Positions 58,001 through 64,000 of a stretch of 64,000 nt of DNA are shown here, in pieces. Position 1 is the stretch's first letter, and every line of letters starts with the position of its first letter. The stretch spans positions 3,390,501 to 3,454,500 of the forward strand of contig OU015659.1 in the NCBI GenBank assembly GCA_907165275.2, written 5' to 3'. A program made the position numbers and the translations under genes. Source of the DNA: Zygaena filipendulae. Taxonomy: Eukaryota; Arthropoda; Insecta; Lepidoptera; Zygaenidae. Below the pieces are notes generated by a model. That model had not been told where the DNA came from, ran no database searches, and saw nothing but the letters and a program-made list of their open reading frames with translations.

Positions 58001-59889
58001 GACTTTAAATCCAAAAGATCCTTTAGAACTGTGTCTAAATTTTCTCGCAGCATTTCGAAAGTGTCATAGCTGAAATTGACTTATAAAGTTACATTAATTG
58101 TAAAAAGATCATTCAAATAAAATTAAAAGCGGTCTTGTCTCACCCAGCTTTATCCGCGGGTATAGGATTAAGTGATGCCCAGTTTCCGCATGCGTATTGG
58201 AAAAAATCATGGCAAGGATCTGCTTCGGCATCCATATACTGTTTCATAATGTGGGCTTGAGTTTGTCTAATGGTTTTTTTGTCACCTTGACCTTTCCAAA
58301 ACGCGTGAATACCTGGACAACAGCGGAAATAACCTAAACACACTACATCACAATATGTTCCATTGATATTGTGTTCAGTCAATATAAGGTAGTCAATTGG
58401 ATAATGTGTTCGGCAATTTGTAAATTTACGAACCACTCGCAATCAAATTGCAGGCAATTAAGTACTTATATATTTTCGGGTGCTTATCTTAGACATAGAT
58501 TTTTATTTTCCTTCACATCATCTAACACTACCTAGAGGGTAGGTGTATTTATGGTATTATTTAATTATGACTTACCGGTATAAAGCTTGGTAGGTTTGTA
58601 GAGATGCGCAGAGGACCTCATTTCTCCTTCCTCAAGTTCCGGTTGGCCTCTCACTTGCTCGACTACGTCGTCTAAAGGACCTCGATCCACGTGTGGCTCA
58701 GGGTGAATCACGCTGCAAATATTAAGAGTTTTGTGGAACAAAATGAACTGCGGTAATTCCGAAATTCACGCGGGTGAAACCGCAGGGCACAGCTATATAG
58801 TATAAATGTGATTAAATATTATAATACATATATTATAAATCAATATGTGATTAATTAATACCCAACTTAGCCTTATGTGAATGATAATATTCTGTTACTC
58901 ATTGTAAAGGAGAAAAGGTAAAATCTAGTTGTAATAATAAATTCTTAAATTCTTAATTAGATGCTCCTACCTTATAACTTTTTCGTTGTCCTCATCATAA
59001 TCATCTCTCCTGTTCTCATATGAATCGTATTCCTCTTCCACTTCACTTTCATTCTCGCTGTTGTCTCCATCGTCTTCTTTACCCTCGTCTTTCTGTTTGC
59101 GATGCGAAACATTTTCTTGACTAAAAATATTCAATCATATCTCAGGACTTATCCTAGTAAGGGGTAAATAGAAAATTTGATAAGTGCATTTACTTCGTGA
59201 CGGGGGCGTTCCTTTGATCGGTCAGTTCAACTCGGTACGTATGAATCATTAGAACTAGCAGTTCTCCGCAGTTTTATCAGGGTTTTCCTCAGAAATTCTG
59301 CGATCTGAGATATAAAGTAGCCTATATTCTTCCTCTGTATACAATCTATTTACTTGCCGATTTTTATCGAAATTTATTTAGGCGTGAACAGGCAACGGAC
59401 AATTTTACTTTTGCATTTATAACAATAGGTAGGTATATGAAGTAAATTTACTCACTCATAGTCATGAGATGTAAATGTAAAATTACTTCTGCGCTTTACC
59501 CTGGTCGGTGCAGCTTGCTGCTTTGATCCAGCCCAAATAAAAATATCACTGGTTACGTTGCCTTCATAAATCTCCCTTTTCGAATTGGAATGTTTACGAG
59601 CGAGTATTAATTCTTCGACTGGCAAAAAGGACGTTCGGAAACCTTGGAACAAATCTCTCTCGTCAGGGTCTACGCCTTCTAACTTGGTTATAATCCTGGG
59701 CACATGTTTAACTTCTACTTCGTCTGATGTATTTCCTAAAGAGTAAGTTGGCTTGTTTACGATGAAGTATACACCTGTTAAAAAGACAGTGAGTGCGATA
59801 ATAGAGAGGAATCTCCAGACACTTTCACCTTTGGGATTTGTTTTTATAGATACACCTTGAGGTAAGATTCGCGTGTCCACTCGCGTCAT
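52097..59889 (-). CDS. Neprilysin-like M13 zinc metallopeptidase with long N-terminal extension
   Basis: Thirteen exons join in phase (59889-59456, 59120-58971, 58712-58576, 58435-58144, 58069-57291, 57192-57042, 56958-56778, 55930-55812, 55741-55349, 54901-54729, 53519-53335, 52948-52805, 52273-52097), giving 1,104 residues against roughly 700-780 for usual neprilysins. These are type II membrane ectoenzymes that cleave small peptides. TM at about 25-44 ([20 protein letters not shown]). Catalytic set: HEITH 938-942, GENIAD with the third zinc ligand Glu at 1000, and the substrate-binding NAYYS at 897-901. Also [14 protein letters not shown] in exon 4, PRWKNC in exon 9, and the C-terminal NPKHKCTVW. 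All key residues are present, so it is probably active. The extra length comes from an acidic linker (145-240) and a Lys/Arg-rich insertion at about 359-486. Intron 5 has a GC donor (57290-57289). Introns carry MITEs and a SINE. Confidence 0.9.
54925..55141 (-). mobile_element. tRNA-derived SINE-like element in a neprilysin-like gene intron
   Basis: The minus strand reads TAATGGTCAGTGAACCTGAC and, 25 bp on, GGGTTCGATCC, i.e. pol III A and B boxes at tRNA spacing. The body ends with the Lepidoptera-common words GATCGCCACAGTGACCG and CACTATTGAATATAGGCC. No cloverleaf acceptor stem, so not a tRNA gene. Confidence 0.6.
56077..56507. mobile_element. GC-rich MITE with GCCAACCCACACG ends
   Basis: GCCAACCCACACGGTGCGGT left and CGTGTGGGTTGGC right are inverted repeats around about 400 bp of GC-rich, ORF-containing but non-coding DNA. 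Intron 7 of the neprilysin-like gene. Confidence 0.7.
57285..57290 (-). other. Non-canonical GC splice donor
   Basis: On the minus strand exon 5 ends TTTAG and the intron begins GCAAGA. Only this position keeps the frame into LPTRDYFLQ of exon 6 and completes the GLPTRDY motif, so the intron is GC-AG. Confidence 0.7.
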
Positions 59890-60384
59890 TGCAAATTGTG
59901 ACTGACAAAGTCAGTTCCCTGACAGGGATTCGTAACTAGAACATAAAGAGTGTATCAAGCCGCGTACTCTATCTACTAGCACCGTTTGTATATTTGTAAG
60001 CTTGACCCTGTGCTGTTTGGCTAACGAATTAGAATTAGTCTAGATCGTGGATGACTCTTGCCACAAAGAAATTAGATCGCAATTTGGTAGGCAGTACTAT
60101 AAACTGGATATGATTGAAATTAAACTACACATTGTTACGAACTTTATTTACGAACTTTTGAAACTTTTTCTTTTGAAAACGAGTAAAACCTACACGGGGA
60201 GTAGGATAAAAAAAAAGTCGTCCATGGGTAAACTAATTTATTCAAAGAGGGTTACATATTCACTACAGGCTATTTATTATTCACTGACTATAATTTTGCT
60301 GTCCCTCAAAGCTTTATTTAATAAATAACTTTTCATTCATACATTTTTACACGATTAAAACGGATTGGATAACTAACAATTGGA
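59890..60384. promoter_or_regulatory. Shared upstream region of two divergent genes
   Basis: 495 bp separate the start codons of the neprilysin-like (-) and the unrecognised (+) gene, so their promoters must lie here unless a 5' UTR exon is further off. No TATA box stands out. The ORF at about 60047-60328 has no support. Confidence 0.4.
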
Positions 60385-63300
60385 ATGAAAGATATAATTT
60401 TCGATGAGCTTACGAAAAAAGTTCATTTGATTAAAGATTTGATTTTGTCTGACCTTACAGTTGGTAAGTAGCAAATATTTTCTTTTTTTATAGGTACTTA
60501 TATTTTTTATATTTTTTGATAATCAAACTCGAAGTGCTATTTTTTAAGTTTCTATGCGTTAACTATTATTATATAATTTGGCTAAGGTTGCAGGAGTGGG
60601 TACATAATGAAAATAGTTGTTGACCGGTAGAGGTGGAGGAATGGTCGCCTGTCGCGTTATTTATTCGATATTTTCATCACAATTCAGTCATTTTTTTTTC
60701 CAAGAAAGACGCTGGTTTTCGTGAAAGAATCGTGTTTTAGCTTGGGGAACAATCTAACACTGTCGTTGGCGTTTCGCATTACTTAAATTGCTAAATATAT
60801 CTACGTACATTGGCAGAACCCCCTCGATAAATCGCGATAGATTGCCATAATTGAAGAAGAAGAAGAAGAAAATAATTAAAAGTCATGTGGTCATGTTATA
60901 AAAAAAAACTATCATCATTGAAGGTAACAACTCGTACGCAGAGGAATCCTTCACATTTAACAAACATTTGCTATCCACCAAATACTGGTATGCTCGCATA
61001 TCGTGGGCCAACAAGAAGCGCTTTGCACTCGCGCTTCTAGAAGATGTGCGCAGCGCGTGGACACTCTCGATTCTTCTCAAATCCATCTGGAACTGTCGCC
61101 CGAAAGATGCTGCTCTCTCTATTTGCGAGTGAGTAAATCTACGGAGATTTTTGGTCGGTTGCTTAGTTCACATAGTTGTACCTACCTCTTGTACTTGCTT
61201 GACTTTTGTGTGACATTACTTCGATATGAACCCCTTAATTAATCATGAGTCAATGAATATCCGTCCGAACCGGAACCCTAGCAGGCTCATCTTGAATAGT
61301 ATTGCGAGCATGTTGCGAGTAGGTATTAGGTACATAACACAACCGTTTTCCAAAGTTTTGTTATGTGTAAATTACACACAGCACCGCAAAAATGTTTAAA
61401 CTGACTAAAATCGCATAAAATCGGCTAATCTTTCAAAATAACAGCTATTTCATGAAATTAAGTCTAATTATTTTGCCGGCTTATTATGACCTGCACTTAG
61501 GTACCTACTTATTATTTTCTGTTAGATATACTGTCGTACCTATTTTACCGACTTACAGCTGGGCCCTTATTCACTATGACCAACAACATTCCTTGCCCAC
61601 AACGCGCGTCTCAACGCGCATCAAAAACGCATTTCCAAACGTTCTAGAAGCCAAAATATTGGAAATTATTATTCTTCATATTATTCTTTATTCATAATGC
61701 CATAAGAAAAGTTGTAAATGTATTTTTGCAGTAAAACTTCTTAGATTACGAGGGAAAGACCGTTTTTGCGGCGTCTTATCATAGCGCAGCGTGTTATGGT
61801 CATAGTGGATAAGGGCCCTGTTATGCAATTTTCCATGTCTTATCTAGATATTATGTATAATTTTATTTTCTGTTAGGTACTAATATAGCAACATAAAAGT
61901 TTATAAATGTCTGTTTATTCAGATCGGACTTACTGAGTAGTTATGACCAAGTGCCAATGGACCACAATCGCACTGCGCAGCCGATTTCGACACTTGCACA
62001 AGTTATGAAAAGCGAACGGAAGTGGTTCCTTACGCTCGAGCCTGTTAGTGAAATCTTGATCCCTCATTTAATCGTTTCAAAAGCAATGTTGGATTACCTA
62101 CTGTTAGCTTGTTCCTAACTTCCTAATGAGGGTTTCAGGTTTGTTTCCCACAAAGGACACTCTTTATCAAAACGAAACGAATTTATAAATCCACCATGCA
62201 AGCCCACTGTGAGTTACTTCTTTCGAATTGTTTCTAATACGTCGCTAAGCTTAACATGGTACATAATTTATTTAATTTATAACAAAAAACGGAATTAAAT
62301 AAATAACTCGTAAAAGACCCATGAATACCAATCTGCGATCAAACTCACTCCCTCCGAAAAAAGGCGAGAATTCTACCGTTCGGCTAGCTCAATCGGCCCC
62401 TAGGAGTAATAGTGTTCTGTGGTCGGCCCTATGGTTCATGGTAGGTGCTCATAATAAGGTGTAGGTAGGTACTCATAATTATTTTCGGTTCAAACTTCAA
62501 TTGATCGATTTTTCGGTCTCTCACCACTCCCCGACACCATTTCATTTACAGATTTGTGTGTTAATTAAACTTTGTTTTGTAAACTTTGTGTGTGTCTGTT
62601 GCGAAATGAAAATTATTATATTCTATTATTTATTTATTTACACTTAATGCACATCAGTGTACAAAAGGCGGATTTATGAATGCCACAAGGGCATTTTTTG
62701 CCAGTCCACCTTCAGATAATATAGATAGTTCAGTTGACGGTGCATACATAGAATAATAATAATAATAAACTTCACAACACACAGATCTACTTGATCCCAC
62801 ATTAAGCTATAAGCTCGTGTCTTGGAAAATAAGCAAACGTTAGTTTATAACTACATACCTATTACATATTAATGCATATATCTATATGTATGTTATAGTA
62901 TAGATATATTATATAACACACCCAGATTGGAAAATGGAACCCTGTGTTCACCACACAAAGTTCACCCCAACTGGGAAACGAACCTGGAACCTCTTGATTA
63001 GCGAGTGGATATGGTGAACTACGCGCCAATCCGGTCGTTATATTATTATCTTTGTCTTATGAATGCAGGAACAACAGGCTATGGTGCTGACGGAGTTGAT
63101 GACGATATGCGGTGGTCCCATAGTGTGGGCGGTGATGGGCCATGCTCGAACCATCTACGAGAGATACCGGAGTGACCAGCTGACCCATCTACAGCAGTGC
63201 GTCGTCGTCAACGACGCGCCGCACACAGCCGGATCTTCACCAGATTCCAAAGTGAGTAGGACATAAGAGTAGTAGAACAACCAATTTTTACGTTAATTTT

Positions 63301-63890
63301 ATGTCTGGAGCCAGAGACTTAAAGACTCCTTACCGAATAGGTTAAGAATAACCCCTTGGCCACAGTCTCGGCGGCGGCGGTGGCGGCGGCGGCGGCGACA
63401 AAAACAAATGGTGGACAACATACGAAGTAGGTCACAGCTATCAGCGGCGCAAGCTGTGGCCAACTTCTTATGTTGTCTACCATTTGTTTTTGCCGCTGTC
63501 GCTGCCGCCACGCACCGCCGCCGCCAAGACTGTGGCGCCGCCCTAAAACTTTTCCCAACACACAACCTAGCAAATGATGCGGTAGGTATCTACACAGATA
63601 TTAACCTATCAGCTATAGAATATCAAGAAATACTTCTCAAGAGCTGGTCAACTCTCAATATGTTTATTTCATTCATTTGACTGGAAAATGAAGAAGACAA
63701 GCTAAGATTCGAGGGCGTAGGTATCCAATTTGAGTGAAGTTTATTGATAAGGACTTCAGTCACTACTCTCTGCTGTATCGTGTCCGCTCGTATCTTTCAG
63801 GGTCACAGCAAAAAGGATGCTCATGAAAAAGTCGCGTCACACGTCAATGTCGGTGGTACTGGTACTGAATGTACGCAAGCTCAAAAACAG
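60385..63890 (+). CDS. Unrecognised protein, N-terminal five exons (continues past window)
   Basis: Exons 60385-60463, 60924-61128, 61923-62043, 63069-63251 and 63801-63890 join in phase with GT donors and AG acceptors; a sixth may begin at 63992 after TGTTTCAG. This gives about 226 residues. The first exon encodes MKDIIFDELTKKVHLIKDLI, and the second a Trp/Arg-rich helical stretch (STKYWYARISWANKKRF, then EDVRSAWTLSILLKSIWNC). Exon 3 holds STLAQVMKSERKWFLTLEP, and exon 4 MVLTELMTICGGPIVWAVM then a charged helix (ARTIYERYRSDQL). No signal peptide or catalytic motif is evident; the fold looks helical. I do not know the family. Support is the chain of matching phases at four junctions and codon-like composition; the exon 2 acceptor lacks a good pyrimidine tract. 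Confidence 0.55.
60670..60872. repeat. Dispersed repeat with GAA tail, third copy
   Basis: GCTTGGGGAACAATCTAACA and TTGGCGTTTCGC match the block at about 32220-32270; ends GAAGAAGAAGAAGAA. It lies in intron 1 of the unrecognised gene, close to the exon 2 acceptor. Confidence 0.55.
61561..61818. mobile_element. MITE with GGGCCCTTATTCACTATGAC ends
   Basis: GGGCCCTTATTCACTATGAC on the left is mirrored by GTCATAGTGGATAAGGGCCC on the right with one mismatch. 258 bp, non-coding, in intron 2 of the unrecognised gene. Confidence 0.75.
62930..63050 (-). repeat. Possible tRNA-derived SINE fragment
   Basis: The minus strand has TTGGCGCGTAGTTCACC and, about 25 bp on, GTTCCAGGTTCGTTTCCC, resembling A and B boxes of RNA polymerase III promoters. 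No complete tRNA fold. It ends just before exon 4 of the unrecognised gene. Confidence 0.4.
63357..63537. mobile_element. Fuller copy of the NASP 3' hairpin MITE
   Basis: Outer arms TTGGCCACAGTCTCGGCGGC and a diverged mirror near 63515-63537; inner arms CAAATGGTGGACAACATA and TATGTTGTCTACCATTTG. Same family as 41684-41793. Contains CGG repeats. Confidence 0.7.
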
Positions 63891-64000
63891 GTTATTAGTA
63901 TTTGAAATGCATCACATGAGTGTATCTATAGGTAGGTAACTAATCTTCAGTACCTAGGTACAACACTACCTATAGCCCGAAGGTGTTTCAGGGAATGAAA

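Noticed and set aside
1..64000. CRISPR arrays, bacterial-type operons or integrated viral genes
   Set aside because: No regularly spaced direct repeats with unique spacers, no Shine-Dalgarno-led gene strings, and no recognisable viral or transposase ORF.

Overview
This window is eukaryotic nuclear DNA from a moth or butterfly (Lepidoptera). Genes are split into short exons with GT-AG introns, intergenic DNA is AT-rich, and almost every intron carries non-coding mobile elements. The commonest are short Helitron-like elements that start with TC and end with a GC-rich hairpin plus CTAG, a type widespread in Lepidoptera. No bacterial operon, CRISPR array, rRNA or functional tRNA gene is visible. 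All gene models were joined by hand from splice sites and codon phase, and in every model the phases agree at each junction.

Layout. (1) 323-5875 (+): last six coding exons of the U3 snoRNP/90S pre-ribosome HEAT-repeat protein UTP20. (2) 6.7-11.9 kb: intergenic, rich in MITEs. (3) 11959-28185 (-): a six-exon four-TM stargazin/claudin-type protein; its first coding intron holds an intronless alpha-1,3-fucosyltransferase gene (22509-23801, -) of FUT10/FUT11 type. (4) 28.3-34.4 kb: intergenic repeats. (5) 34432-41628 (+): the histone chaperone NASP, eight coding exons, followed by hairpin-rich MITEs. (6) 46031-50492 (+): an unrecognised multi-TM protein of four exons, with an intronless prostaglandin-reductase-1-like oxidoreductase (47225-48235, -) nested in its second intron. 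(7) 52097-59889 (-): a 13-exon M13 zinc metallopeptidase (neprilysin-like) with an unusually long N-terminal half. (8) 60385-63890 (+), running off the right edge: an unrecognised gene whose exons were pieced together here, divergent from the neprilysin gene across about 500 bp.

The genes do not form one pathway. UTP20 (ribosome assembly) and NASP (histone supply) are nuclear housekeeping genes. Stargazin-like, FUT and neprilysin-like are membrane or secretory-pathway proteins. PTGR1 is a soluble NADPH enzyme.

The least expected signal is a set of tiny palindromic insertions (17-41 bp) whose arms begin CTCAGA (one copy has one extra leading C). Each is flanked by a perfect, different 8-bp direct repeat (8376-8413, 23859-23891, 24034-24090, 38307-38349). 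They look like transposons reduced to little more than two fused terminal repeats. Other points: a tandem MITE duplication with an inverted segment, two inverted MITEs whose terminal repeats match within but not between copies, head-to-tail abutting Helitrons, and a GC-AG intron in the neprilysin gene.
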